Source of the DNA: Okapia johnstoni
Taxonomy: Eukaryota; Chordata; Mammalia; Artiodactyla; Giraffidae
Direction: 5' to 3'
NCBI GenBank assembly: GCA_024291935.2
Contig: CM044318.1
Span: forward strand, 81,354,001 to 81,418,000
DNA: 64,000 bases
How positions within the stretch are numbered: position 1 is the first letter of the stretch; each line of letters begins with the position of its first letter. Of this stretch, positions 11,998 to 22,975 are shown piece by piece. The position numbers were made by a program, and so were the translations under genes. Under the pieces are notes generated by a model, which ran no database searches, was not told the DNA's origin, and was given only the letters and a program-made list of their open reading frames with translations.

Positions 11998-12052
11998 CTC
12001 ACCCAGTTATCCAGCACACACACACACACACCCCTCACCCAGTTATCCAGCA
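11950..12052. repeat. (CA)n with duplicated spacer
   Basis: A CA run (about 11950-11994) is followed by cccctcacccagttatccag, a second shorter CA run (12016-12031) and the same spacer again ending near 12051. The CA-plus-spacer module was thus duplicated once, with the CA tract shortened in one copy. Nearby (11910-11946) is a ccaccacca-rich stretch. Confidence 0.93.
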
Positions 12053-12089
12053 AAGTGAGGAGGGGGCAGGAGACAAACACAAGGATCCA

Positions 12090-12330
12090 GGGTTAATAAT
12101 GAGAAGTTTTACGGGTGGTCATCAATTATGCAGAATGCTGGGAGTTACTTTATCAAAGGTCAGAAAATGCAGGTCTGACTGTGAAAAGGTAGGTGACCCT
12201 GGAAGTTAATGGCTAATTTCTCAGCAATGAGGGCTGAAAAGGCACCCTAAAGATTTATGGCAATAATTATGTGATTTTTAAAAAAAAGAACAAGAAAAAA
12301 AAAAAAAAGCACAATTTCTAATCACATAAA
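12090..12330. promoter_or_regulatory. Candidate enhancer block A
   Basis: Repeat-free AT-rich sequence with atcaattatgcag, a perfect TCF/LEF-type atcaaagg that runs into a nuclear-receptor-like half site (atcaaaggtca, 12152-12162), and caataattatg. It ends in an A-rich run (about 12279-12308). It resembles conserved developmental enhancers, but conservation was not tested. Confidence 0.3.
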
Positions 12331-12487
12331 TAATTAAGGCAACATCCAAGAGATACTAAACCCTTTCCCAACCTGGGATGACCCTGTTGGCCAAGCAAGG
12401 AGATGAAGGTGGTCCTGAAGTGAACCAGGGCATTGCTGGGAAGATCTGGGTAAACGGAGATGGAGTAGACAGATTTCTAAAATCCTC

Positions 12488-12598
12488 GGGACTCCCCTGG
12501 TGGTACAGTGGTTAAGACTCCATGCCTCCAATGCAGGGGGCACGGGTTCGATCCCTGGTCAGGGAATTAAGATCCCGCATACCATGAACTCAAAAAAA
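12488..12598 (+). mobile_element. CHR-1-type SINE
   Basis: Short tRNA-derived SINE: gggactcccctggtgg start, ccaatgcagggggcacgg, perfect B box ggttcgatccctgg at 12545-12558, then gaattaagatcccgc and an A-rich end. It separates candidate enhancer blocks A and B. No TSD identified. Confidence 0.88.
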
Positions 12599-12839
12599 GT
12601 GGCTTCACTTTTGCTGGGCTTTGTGAAAGGTAATTATGCAAAGTGGGGGAAGGTGGTTCCTTACTGGCCACCTTGAGACAGATAGACAGATGGAGGAGCA
12701 GGAACTCTGGAGCAAGGGTTTGTGCCCGAGAGAGCCCCTCAGAGGCCAGCTGGCAATTTTATCTGCTTGGGTCCCGGGGTCTGATCAAGAGATGGCCCTT
12801 CCTTCCTTGGCTCCGGAGACAGACCCCAGGTTAGCCGTG

Positions 12840-13110
12840 GCATCCGGGGGTGGGAGAATTAATTAGTTAATATTTGTGAAGTGCCGTGGAGATGAGAAAT
12901 GACAGCATTATCATCCGAGGCAAGACGGGTTTCACACCCTCCTCCTCCTCCTCCTCTAATTCCCCAAGTGAGGCATAATCATTCTTTTTGCTTTCCTTTG
13001 AATTTTAATTTGTATAATTAGATGGCTTCCTGAAAAATTGATAAGTAGAATCTCGATTATGCAATCAAAGGAAAGATCAGGCATCAGCTTACACAAATTG
13101 TGTGAGTCCT
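12840..13110. promoter_or_regulatory. Candidate enhancer block B
   Basis: Repeat-free. Contains ttaattag (12859-12866), a MEIS-type atgacag near 12900, a cctcctcctcctcct tract near 12940, ataattagatgg (13014-13025), a POU/C-EBP-like attatgcaat near 13057, and a second perfect TCF/LEF-type atcaaagg (13064-13071). The motif density and lack of repeats suggest a regulatory element. This is inference from sequence appearance. Confidence 0.33.
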
Positions 13111-13120
13111 AGTATTAGTT

Positions 13121-13138
13121 AAAAAAAAAAAAAAAAAA
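13121..13138. repeat. (A)n homopolymer
   Basis: Eighteen consecutive A residues. No SINE body precedes it, so it is a free homopolymer or the remnant of a decayed tail. Confidence 0.85.
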
Positions 13139-14297
13139 GCAACTGACTTCTGTGTCTTGCTTGGGGGGAGGTTGGGGTGGGGGGTACTCGGAGACCAGCC
13201 CTTCCACGGCATTCCCTCCAGGTGTGGTACCTCTCATGACTCAGACTGGCCCTGCTAATGGAGAATTCAGTCGTGAGGCCACCAGGCGGAGGCCGGACAC
13301 TATGGCAGTGACCACTGCTTCAGGGAGCCTCTACCCCCACCCCCCAGGACTCCCCTCTCCCCAGTATTTCGTTTGAAGCAAGGATGTATGCAATGTGACA
13401 TTTTCCCCCTTCACCCTCTGAAGAAGTGAGCTATTTACGAGGACTTAATGAGCACGACCCTCTTCCTAATGACAGGGACAGGCCCTGCTTCAGAACTGGG
13501 CTGTAGGCGGGGTCCCCAGCTGGTGATCCCTGCAAGAATGCTAGCACCTCGCCATGCACACCAGTTCGGGGCTCCCTCGGCAGGGCCCCCAATGTGATGC
13601 AAGCCAACCTCTGCCTTTACCGTATGCCAGTCTCCAGTCTCCACGCATACATCAAAAACTCTGGGCCACTGAGGTTATTAGTACTATCACCAATTGACAC
13701 CATCTGGTCCATATTTAACTGCAAATAGATGAGGGTCCACAGAGGGAAGAAAAACTGGAAGGAGGATGTATTACGTTGTCCCACTTTGAAATTATAAACC
13801 TTCGAACCATGGTGGTGTGGGTGGGAAGAGAGTTCTAGAACCCACTTGCAAAATGACTGTGAATGAGCCAGCTCCATGTTCGCACAACAGGGATGGTGTT
13901 GCACAGAAGCTGTGAGGACCAGACGACAACACACAGGAAAACATTTGGAGCCCAAGGGCAGGCCTCTAAGAACGGCTCATGACTTCCTCTGGCGAGAGAG
14001 AGGCCTACTTGGACGTGGGCCCCAGTCACACTGGATCACCCGCCTCCTGCCGAGCCTGGAGATAAATCGTAGCGAAACTTAAGAAAGGTCAAGAGGAAAC
14101 TCAGGTCTCTTCACAAGTAGAAGGGGCACACTGCTCACAAGCCTTACAAGAAAAAAAAGCACTGCCTCCTCCCCCACCCCAAAGGGGAAAGATCTGCCTA
14201 AAGTCTCTTAGCTTGAGATGAGGGGTGTGATGGAGAGCTGAAAGGTTTGGTGACAGGGAATTCAACTGACTTCAGAAGGAGAAAGATGCTTGCGTGA
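13139..14297. other. Unique non-coding stretch
   Basis: No repeat recognised. A G-rich run at 13163-13186 (ggggggaggttggggtgggg) could form a G-quadruplex. No exon signal. Confidence 0.45.
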
Positions 14298-14310
14298 GAA
14301 AGCTACTTGG

Positions 14311-14464
14311 GGGAATTCCCTGGAGGTCCACGGGTTAGGACTCCGTACTCTCACTGCCGAGGGCTGGGGTTCGATCCCTGGCCAGGGAACTATGATTCCA
14401 CAGGCTGCATAGAGCACCCCCCCCCCAAATATATATAAATAAATACATTGATTAAATAAGAAAA
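14311..14464 (+). mobile_element. CHR-1-type SINE with near-perfect TSD
   Basis: Starts gggaattccctggaggtcc, contains the B box ggttcgatccctgg, and ends in a C-run and AT-rich tail (aaatatatataaataaat). A 13-bp duplication flanks it: gaaagctacttgg (14298-14310) and gaaagctatttgg (14465-14477), one mismatch apart, as expected for an older insertion. Confidence 0.92.
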
Positions 14465-14477
14465 GAAAGCTATTTGG

Positions 14478-15079
14478 AGATTCTTGGAGATACTAGAAGG
14501 AAGCTACAGGCACGAGAGATTTGTCTACACAGGCTTCAAAGACAAACCTGAGCATTAGCGAAAGGGAGAAAAGAAAGGAAGACTTCACTTTACGAACAAA
14601 TGCAAAACACCCAAAATTAAGAACTGAGGAAAAGAAAAGGTTCCCCCCTCACCACTCAGGGACTAAAATCTGGGCAGATTAACTAAATGACCACAAGCAG
14701 CCTTGCCGGTCAGGACCAAACCACTATCACGACCAAAACCTAGCCATCACTAACTGGCATTCTCAACATCTCAAATAAGTTTCTAAGACTCCCTCAGTCT
14801 CTTTCTTCCAGTTTCAAGTCTTCTTAAAGATTAAGCAGATGAAGGAATTTGCAGAAAATAAATGATGTCTTCAATGATGTCTCTCAAAATGAAAAGTCCT
14901 CTAAAACCAGTTAAACATGAGGACAGCCTTCAATTCTTTTAAGGAAATCTACGTAAACATTATGCTAATAAAGAGAGACCAAGTTTTACAGTTTGTGAAC
15001 CCCTGGAGTCTTCAGAATGCAGTCCATTGTTAAATCTGCAAGCTGAACAGATCTGCAGGGGTGGGTGGCAGGGATCTGA
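14478..15079. other. Unique non-coding stretch
   Basis: A/G-rich sequence with no recognised repeat, exon or RNA gene. Confidence 0.4.
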
Positions 15080-15093
15080 AGTCTGAGAGGTTG

Positions 15094-15453
15094 GACTTCC
15101 CTGGTGGCAGCGCAGTGGAAAAGAACCCACCTGCCAATGCAGGTTCAATCCCTGGTCCCGGAAGATTCCACATCCCCAGGGGCAACTAGGCCCACATGCC
15201 ACAACTACTGAAGTTTGCACGCTCGAGGGTCCGAAAGCCGTAGTAAGTAATGAGCCCCTGTGCTGCAACTACTGAAGCCCACATGCCTTAGACCCAGCAA
15301 GCCACAACTGAGCCCGCGTGCTGGAACTACTGAAGCCCGTACACTACAGCCTGTGCTCTGCAACGAGAGAACTCACCGCAATGAGAAGCCCCTACTCTCT
15401 GCAACTCTCTGAAAAGCCCAATGCAGCAAGGAAGACCAAGCGCAGCCAAAAAT
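15094..15453 (+). mobile_element. CHR-2 SINE, near full length, with perfect TSD
   Basis: Begins gacttccctggtgg, has a tRNA-like head with decayed B box (ggttcaatccctgg), then the long CHR-2 body of repeated ctgcaactactgaagccc modules, and ends gcagccaaaaat. The 14-bp direct repeat agtctgagaggttg occurs at 15080-15093 and 15454-15467, fixing both ends. At about 360 bp it is longer than usual because the ctactgaagccc module is repeated. Confidence 0.95.
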
Positions 15454-15467
15454 AGTCTGAGAGGTTG

Positions 15468-15821
15468 CCCTGATCCAAGTAGAAGAGACGCCTGCAGCCC
15501 CAGCAGCACTGGTTCCTGAGGTCTCTTGCCTTTCTAAGCCTGGGATCGCTAAATGAATGACACCACTCCTTGGGTCTCCTTTACCGTGGCCGACAAGGAT
15601 CCCGTGATGTGGCAACAGGGTCATCTCCCCAACTTGTGCATGACTTAGCAAGTCGGCACCATCTAGGTAAAGGCAACACCAATGACCAAAAAACCCTCTG
15701 CTTCTTCACATCGTACCAAATAAAGCCAAGGGCTTCAGGTTACCTTGAAAAAAATCCTCTTTCAGAATCTTTAGAAGCCAAACAAACATGAACAGCAGAT
15801 GATAAGCTGGGTAGAATCCTT
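15468..15821. other. Unique non-coding stretch
   Basis: No repeat or gene recognised. Confidence 0.4.
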
Positions 15822-16046
15822 GGGGCTTTCCACGTGGTGCTAGTGGTAACGAATCTGCCTGCTAATGCAGGAGTAGTAAGAGACTCAGGTTCGATCCCTG
15901 GGTTGGGCAGGTTCTCTGGAGGAGGGCACGGTGACCCACTCCAGTACTCTTGCCTGGAGAATCCCATGGACAGAAGAGTCTGGTGAGCTATATAGAATCA
16001 CAAAGAGTTGGACACGACTGAAGCGACGTAGTATGCAGTAACAACA
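15822..16046 (+). mobile_element. Bov-tA SINE
   Basis: Head gggctttccacgtggtgctag, B box ggttcgatccctgg near 15889, Bov-A body (cactccagtactcttgcctgg) and end gacacgactgaagcgac followed by a short tail. A small insertion (agtaagagactc) sits before the B box. No TSD found. Confidence 0.93.
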
Positions 16047-16129
16047 GGGGGATGTGGGTTTTGTCAACTATGCCTGAAGGACCAGTTAAAATCCAGATAG
16101 AAAAAAGAAACTTCCTACAGCAGTGAGAA

Positions 16130-16344
16130 CTGACTCGCTGGGAAAGACCCTGATGCTGGGGAAGATTGAAGGCAGGAGGAGAAGGGGACAACAGAGGACG
16201 AGATGGTTGGATGGCATCACCAACTCGACAGACATGAGTCTGGGTGAACTCCGGGAGTTGGTGATGGATAGGGAGGCCTGGCGCACTGCAGTCCATGGGG
16301 TCTCAGAGTTGGACACAACTGAGCAACTGAACTGAACTGACAGG
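16130..16344 (+). mobile_element. BovB 3' end (5'-truncated), possible TSD
   Basis: Contains gggaaagaccctgatgctgg, gaaggcaggaggagaagggg, the gagatggttggatggcatcac segment, and the terminal actgaactgaactga repeat. The translation corresponds to the last part of the BovB reverse-transcriptase polyprotein. An 8-bp agtgagaa at 16122-16129 and 16345-16352 may be the TSD, giving these limits. Confidence 0.9.
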
Positions 16345-16399
16345 AGTGAGAAATCATTGGGAAAAACACTGTGACAAAAATGATTAAAACTGCACTTTA

Positions 16400-16563
16400 T
16401 TCAACAAAACAATCTATGGCCAGAATCTAAAAAAGAGTGGGTAACATGTGTACATGTAACTACTGCTTCACTTTGCTGTACACGGAAAGTAACACAACAT
16501 TGTAAATTAACTACACTCCAATAAAAGTTTAATAAAAAATAAATGTTAAAGGAAAAAAAAAAC
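16400..16563 (+). mobile_element. LINE-1 3' end (artiodactyl type), truncated
   Basis: Matches the terminal artiodactyl L1: cactttgctgtacacgg, aacacaacattgtaaatt, ctacactccaataaaag and a poly(A) tail ending at about 16562. gcacttta on both sides (16392-16399 and 16564-16571) is consistent with a TSD. It is severely 5'-truncated and has no coding capacity. Confidence 0.88.
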
Positions 16564-16865
16564 GCACTTTAAGTAAGAAAAAGCAGCTTTGGGGGAAGAT
16601 CAGCTATGGGAAATGAGTTTATTGAAGTTAATTTTATCCATGTCCCAAAACTATTACTGCTCCCTGATTATTACTCAGTAGCTTTGGGGCATATTTGGGT
16701 TTTGAGGGAAAGAGGGGAACGTATGGTTCAGACACCTAGTAGCACTGGAAGGTGCTCAGGGACACTGACTCTCCACCGCACCCCCCGACCCCAAGGGTAA
16801 CCAGCAAGACCCTTCAATACCCACTGAGGCTTCATCTGGTTCCTGGAGTCTCCCACACTGGGCAA

Positions 16866-17081
16866 GTTAGTTAGTGTTAGTCGCTCATTCGTGTCTGACT
16901 CTCTGCAACTCCTTGGACTGCGGCTAGCCCACCAGGCTCCTCTGGCCATGGGATTCTCCAGGCGAGAAGGCTGGAGGGGGTGCCATGCTCTTCTCCGGGG
17001 GATCTTCCCTACTCAGGGACTGAACCTGGGTGTCCTGCATTGCAGGTGGTCGCTTTAAGGTCTGAGCCACCAGGGAAGCCC
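16866..17081 (-). mobile_element. Bov-tA SINE, antisense
   Basis: Left side has gttagtcgctcattcgtgtc, then the Bov-A complement, actgaacctgggtgtcctgc and the head complement gagccaccagggaagccc. Near full length, moderately diverged. Confidence 0.93.
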
Positions 17082-20000
17082 AAGGGGGTTTGTATTTCCC
17101 CAGGGAATGCGAGGCAGCCCAACCCCAGGGTGACAAGGTCACACCCTGGTCACATGCCTTCCATCTGATCCATGGGCCACACCCTTGATCCCCTGGGGCT
17201 GACGCAACACCAGTGTCCCAGAGAGAAGTGCAGACAACTCCAGAGCTGTGAGCACAGGGCCACCACCCTCTGCAACACCAGAGGCCAGGCAGGGTTCAGA
17301 ATCCAGATGGGAAAGGCAGTCCAAATGCTTCTGCCGTGTTATCATGGACCCCCAAAACAGGCAGTAACATTTCTACACTAGGACACAGGAACACAATTAC
17401 CCAGCTGGATTAATAGAATATACAAAGATATCCCCTCAACAATTCAGGCCAGGTCAAAATCTGCCACAGAATGGGTTACAAAGAATTTAAGTCATGGGTT
17501 AGAAAGAATTGAAATTTTCAGTGCTTTTCACAATTTGGATATGAGGTTAAGGAACTGTGGGCCTATGATCCCCCCACCCCTTTATCTAAATGCTACCAAA
17601 CCATTTTCTGGGGCTTTGAAGGAGAAAAACAAGGAGCCCATGATCTATGTCAAGCGTGTGACAGCAGAGAAACATAGAAAGCACCTCTTAGCAGGTGGAA
17701 GGCCAGCGCATCCTGTGAGGTTTGAGGCTGCCAATGTGAAAACCGCGCTTCCGCTGAGACGACCTCCTTGGTCAGCAAATAATTTGAGTGAATTCTTTTG
17801 CCTGGTTTAGATTTAGAAAAGATTATCTCCTGGTGTTCACCGTAAAACTCAAGAATTCTAAATATTTTCACTTGCTAAAAAGCTTTCATCAAGAACAGAG
17901 GACCGGAGGAAAAACAATTCATGCTTTTCCTAATTGGTTGTTTTATTTGTGTCATGATGAAAATTAAGTGTTGGTGAAGAAAATGAGAGACTTCTGTGTT
18001 AAGAATTTTCACACATTTTTAAAGCACCTGACTGGACAAATACGCTCAAAATAAATATTATTCACTCTAATACTAGAGAATTCTTTAAAAAACAAAATGA
18101 AACTACAACGGTAAAGGCAAATAAGCAAACTTTCACCCAGATTAGGAAGTGTCAAATGACACCTTTTGTTTCCATTGTGTTGAGACGGGGGAATCATAAG
18201 ACACAAAAGTGAATATTCCTGTTCCACCTTCTGACCCCCTTCCTTCTTTGCCAATTCTGATCGATCGCTGCGAGTCTGGTTGAGTAGGGTGAAGGGGTGA
18301 GCACCCTCATTTTCTCCGTGGATACAGGAAGCCCCACCCTGTCCGGAGGACTGATCCTTTTCCACATATTACATGCAAGAAATTATTGACACAAGTTTAT
18401 ATCTGAGCGAGTGAAAGCGAGCAGAGAAAGAAGCTAGAACGTCGGAAAGTTTGGAAAGGTCTCACGAAATGCCTGCAGAGGAGTCTTGGCCATGGTGCGG
18501 CTTTTGGGGTGGCCCCTCTGTGCCCCAGATTGCCTGAAGGTGATGCCTGCAGGCTAGGAAAGGACTGCGCCCATGTGCATTTGCTGTGGTCCAGTGTGGA
18601 GTAAAAGCATGCAAACTGATGTCCACTGGGGCTTGGACCCGGGAGGCCACGGAGGCAGGAGCCGCCTGGAGACAGCTAACTGGAGGTCATACGATAAACT
18701 CGTGCTTGACTTTAAAAACAGACTATGGAAGGGAGCTGGAGGCGCCAGGTGGGGAGTAAAGACGACCTAACCTTTGAAAGGCAACTCTGGATTATTTGGT
18801 TCATTCTAACATCCATGAGTTGCACTTGCATTTAGAGCAATTTGTTGGTTATCAAATAGCAACGATGAGATCTTAAATGTTTAAAAAGCTTGATGGGAGA
18901 TTTTGCAGACATCTGCTTCTTGATTTCTTGCCACTGGGAGGCCCTAGAACCTAGACTGGCTTCTCTGCGTCCAGCTTCCATCGGGGACACAACTGTTTTG
19001 CTGTCCTTCTGAGGTCCCAGCCCACGTGCTCTTGACACTGTGCAGCCTGGAAACAACACACATGGGGAGAAGGTCTGCAGTCTCGAAGCCGACGGAAACA
19101 CCAGGAGGTCCGACCTTCTGTTCTGGTCATTCCTGGAGCAGGCCCACCCAGAGGAGGCCGGGCGCCCAGCAGCGGGGCCCTTAGGCCAGCAGAGGGCACT
19201 GCAACTCTGCAGGGCCTTCCCGAGGCGGCAGAGGCCGGAGCTGCTTTGCTGGGACTCACCTTGGCTCCTTTCAATCCTAACTTGGACTCGGCGAGAATCT
19301 GGAGAAAGTGAGCCCAGATACCTCCAAAAGGGAAGGTCTGAGATGGCTCCAGGATGACGTGCTGCACGTCCTCCCTCAATCTCAGGATGCAAAAGGGACA
19401 GAAGAGACCTCCAATCTCCCTTAGAGCAACAGGTGTTTAGCCTTTAGGAAACACGACCAGCCAGGGGACAGAAACAGGGCACGAAAATCAATCCCCCCGC
19501 CCCCAGCTCTCTCTCTCCTGGGCTGGTAGCCAAGGTTTCCCTTTTTAGAGCTGAGGGAGCCAGAGAGGTTGGTCACAGAGCGGCAAGGGTGGGGGGGGAG
19601 CCTCAAGGCCCTGGGTTTGGGGGTCCTGATCAAGGAAGGCCATGGGCCCCCCCGAAGCATGACTTACCATTCTATCTGTGCTTCTCGTGTAAAGACATCA
19701 ATACGTCAACGAGGAAGGAGCCACGGTGATGAAAGATGAAGACAAATCAGACATAATTTACAAGGAGAGGAGAGGATTGAGGTGGGCCTGGGCAAAGCGC
19801 ACTGGGTTTCCATTACAAACCACAGCTCTCGGGGCGGCCTGCACACCTGCTTAGCTGGAGGCTGCTCCACTGTCCCCAACCCCCGGATCCGTTTGTCGTG
19901 AAACAGGGATGACTTCAGGACACTTGACTTTTTTATTAGACGGTAATTTGGAAAGGAAGGTGGAAAAGGCGAGATTTTTCCAACCTTATTCAGGAACTGA

Positions 20001-22312
20001 TTTTGGCTAGAGGCACCAGCTGGGAGGTGGGGGCCTTCGCCCTGGGCCCCTGAATCCAAAGGCGGCAACCTGTATGGATGCAGGCTTCTACCTGCCAGGC
20101 TGATCACCACCACGTTCTAAAAAAGCTGACATAAGGATACAGTAAAGCAGCTCCCTTCTCTGTACATGCAGGGCACCCAAATGGTTCCTGCTGAAGAAGC
20201 GAAGGAGGGGCTGGGGTCGTCCATCAGTGCCGGAGCAGGGGGACACACACCCCACCACCCCCTCCCCACACCTCTGTAGGACCAGCATCCTTTCTCACCA
20301 CCACTTCAAAGCCAATGTTGCCATAGCAACAGATGCCACTGGCTTAGTCTTGGCCTGACTTGGCAAGTGATACCTTTGGAAGGACTACACACACAGAGAT
20401 CCTGGGGGATTCTGTCTGCTCCAGGAAGCCCCCTGCATGAGCCTCTCGGCCCTTCTTCTCGCCCTGCCTCTGACACCACAACCCAGTCCCCAGCTTGTTC
20501 CAAAACCACATTAAGTGGGATTTGCTCTGACCTCGTGGCCGAGGAGAGGCTGAGAGAGGCCAGCAGGCAAGGCCCAGGTCAGGCTCACAGGAGAGTCGGG
20601 GGTTCAAGCTGGTCCAGTAGATGAAGTTATCATGCATGTGAAGGATGGATGGCTGGCGTTCTTTGTCTGTGTTCAGAAACCAAGTTCTGGAAAGATTATC
20701 TCAAAAACAAACACCAAAGTTCACTCCAAAAGTGACGGTGTAGGGATCCACCTTCCCAAGTTCAGTGCTGGATGGATCACAGGGTCACCAGTCAAGAACC
20801 AAAGTCAAGCAAGGCTTTTGAACAGCCCTGTTCCACACGCCCGCAGCCTGGACTGAGGCGCGCAGGTTGGGAGGAGCGCTTCTGGAGACCCGGGCTTGAC
20901 TCCCACACAGCTCAGCGCATCCCGTCCCAGGGCATCACTCAAGGGTATGGCCAGGGCAGGAGCACTCCACAGGCCTGGGGCCAGCCCACCCTTTATTGTA
21001 AAGGACACGCTGCTTGCGCAAAGGCAGACATGCACGAAGGCCAACTCAGGCCTTGCGATCAGAGTAAGAACTCTGTATCACGACAGATACTCTGCGTCTG
21101 GATCTTTACAAATATCCAGACCCCATCATCACGTTGCTCTACAAGAAAAGGCACCGGGCTGCAGCTGGGGAGGCACAGGGAAGCCCACACGACCCTGTGT
21201 TCCGAAGTAAGAGTTTTCTAGAAATGTTAGTGGGGAATCAGACATGAGGAATCCCAGAAAGTCTTTTCGATAGAAAAGAGGTTCTTCCCAGACCTTATAG
21301 AGTCACAGAAAGGAAAATCTTCATCTTCTATGTAGCTATTTAACAACATGAAATAAAACAGCTTGGGGCTATTCATTTTGCTTCACACGGTTTTAACATG
21401 GAGGATGGGAGTGTAACGGCTCCCGGGGGTGGGAAGGGTGGTGGGGAGGCCAGCTTTGTTCGTATCCATAACGAGAGGGGGAGAGGCAGCGAGAGGTTGG
21501 GGGGGAAGCAGGTGACACGCCCGTGTCACAGGAATCCATCTTTGCCGATCAAATTGAGAAAAAAGAAGAAAGTCGCTAACTAGCTGCTTTTGTTTTGCTA
21601 TTCATTTCAGGGTACTCCTGAGGTTTAAACAGTCGTCTTGAATTTTCTTTCACCTGTGGACTCCTGGCTGGCTTCCACGGCTTTGGGGGTAAATGATGCC
21701 ATTCCTGCACTGTGTGAAGCTCCACATCTTCTGGGCTGTGGCCAAAATGTCGCTTGGTGTTGAGCGGTTGCTGGGACTGGGGACAGGAGGTGGCCACAAG
21801 CCTCCCCCCCCCCCCAAGAATTTTCTAGGTGTGAATCCTTGTCACGATCAGTTCGGTTCTTCGCAGACAGGGTGAACACTGGGCTGGTTCAAATGGGCTG
21901 GTTGGGAAGGATGGGGCGCGTGTTGAGTAGAGGTGCCTGTTTATACAATTACAGCTGACAGCGTGCTTAACACCCCAGGATCCTTGTTTCACATGAAATC
22001 CTACCAAAGAAGTCTTGACAAGGTGATGGCCATTTAAACGTCTGCTGGGCTAACGTATGTGGGTGCTCCACAAGGACAGGGGAAGGAGGCTCCAAGGGGC
22101 TGCACAGCTGGACGCCACATTCATGCCCCCGGACCAGACAGCCCATGGGGATGGCAAGATGATCTTCTGGGGGAAGGCAGGCTCCTGAGTACCCCTCCCG
22201 GAAGCACTGGGCCTCCTGCCTGATAAACCCAGTCTGCTCAGCTGTGGGCTGAGTATATGGACCCCCAAAGGCTTAACGCAGTTTCTACTGACTGCCCACA
22301 GCCACACCACCC
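17082..22312. other. 5.2-kb stretch with no recognised transposon
   Basis: No Bov-tA, CHR, BovB, L1 or LTR sequence is recognised here, in contrast to the dense repeats just upstream. Composition alternates: AT-rich 17380-18450, GC-richer 18600-19700 and 20400-21100, and a C-run at 21803-21815. The longest frame (186 codons, minus, 18832-19392) resembles no known protein. Old, decayed repeats may have escaped notice. Confidence 0.4.
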
Positions 22313-22733
22313 TGTCATGGGCTGAATTACGTACTTATTGCCATTTATGTTGAAGTCCTAAGCCTCAATACCTCAGTGGCTTTTTATTTGGAGATATTCT
22401 TTATAGAGATAATGAAGTTAAACTAAGGCCCTAATCAAAGGATGGCATCACCTAATCCAAGGTGACTGACAGCACCACCGACTCAATGGACAAGGGACTG
22501 AGCAAACTTCGGGAGATGGTGAAGGACAGGGAAGCCTGGCGAGCTGCAGTCCAGGGGGTTGCAAAGAGTCAGACGTGACTTACTCAGTGACTGGACAACA
22601 ACAATCCAAGGTGAGTGGGGATCCTTCTAAAACGGGAAATTTGGACACAGAGATATGGACAGAAGACCACATGAGGAGACAGCCACTTACAAACCAAGAC
22701 AAGCCTGTAATAGAGCCTCCTTCCTAGTCCATG
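22313..22733 (+). mobile_element. Old ERVL-MaLR-like LTR fragment, interrupted
   Basis: Starts tgtcatgggctgaattacg and continues with tgttgaagtcctaagcctc, atttggagatattcttta, ggaaatttggacacagag and gaccacatgaggagac, in the order seen in old mammalian MaLR-type LTRs. It is split by a Bov-A insertion (22466-22602) and lost after 22733, where a BovB end begins. It is a non-coding LTR relic; no viral gene is present. The subfamily is uncertain. Confidence 0.6.
22466..22602 (+). mobile_element. Bov-A/BovB 3' fragment with perfect TSD
   Basis: A 137-bp BovB-type 3' end (ccaccgactcaatggac, cagggaagcctggcgagc, gttgcaaagagtcagac, ending gacaacaac). The 12-bp repeat aatccaaggtga flanks it at 22454-22465 and 22603-22614, and the host LTR resumes directly after the second copy. 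Confidence 0.93.
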
Positions 22734-22734
22734 T

Positions 22735-22975
22735 AGGAAGGGCAGATGTTGAAACTGAAGCCCCAATACTTTGGCCACCTGATGCGAAGAGCCTGGATTG
22801 GAAAAGACCCTGATGCTGGGAAAGATTGAGGGCAGGAAGAGAAGGGGACAACAGAGGATGAGATGGTTGGGTGGCATCACCGACTCAATGGACATGGGTC
22901 TGAGCAAGCTCCAGGAGATGGGGAAGGACAGAGGAGCCTGGTGCGCTGCAGTCCATGGGGTCACAGAGTCAGATA
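22735..22975 (+). mobile_element. BovB 3' end (5'-truncated)
   Basis: Sense BovB: gttgaaactgaagccccaat, actttggccacctgatgcg, aaaagaccctgatgctggg, gagatggttgggtggcatc and ccatggggtcacagagtcag. The encoded end of the BovB polyprotein is open over this stretch, but upstream ORF and catalytic domains are absent. The terminal actga repeat is missing. Confidence 0.92.

Noticed and set aside
18832..19392. 186-codon minus-strand open frame
   Set aside because: No domain recognised, overlapping open frames on both strands, no splice signals. Kept as non-coding unless conservation shows otherwise.
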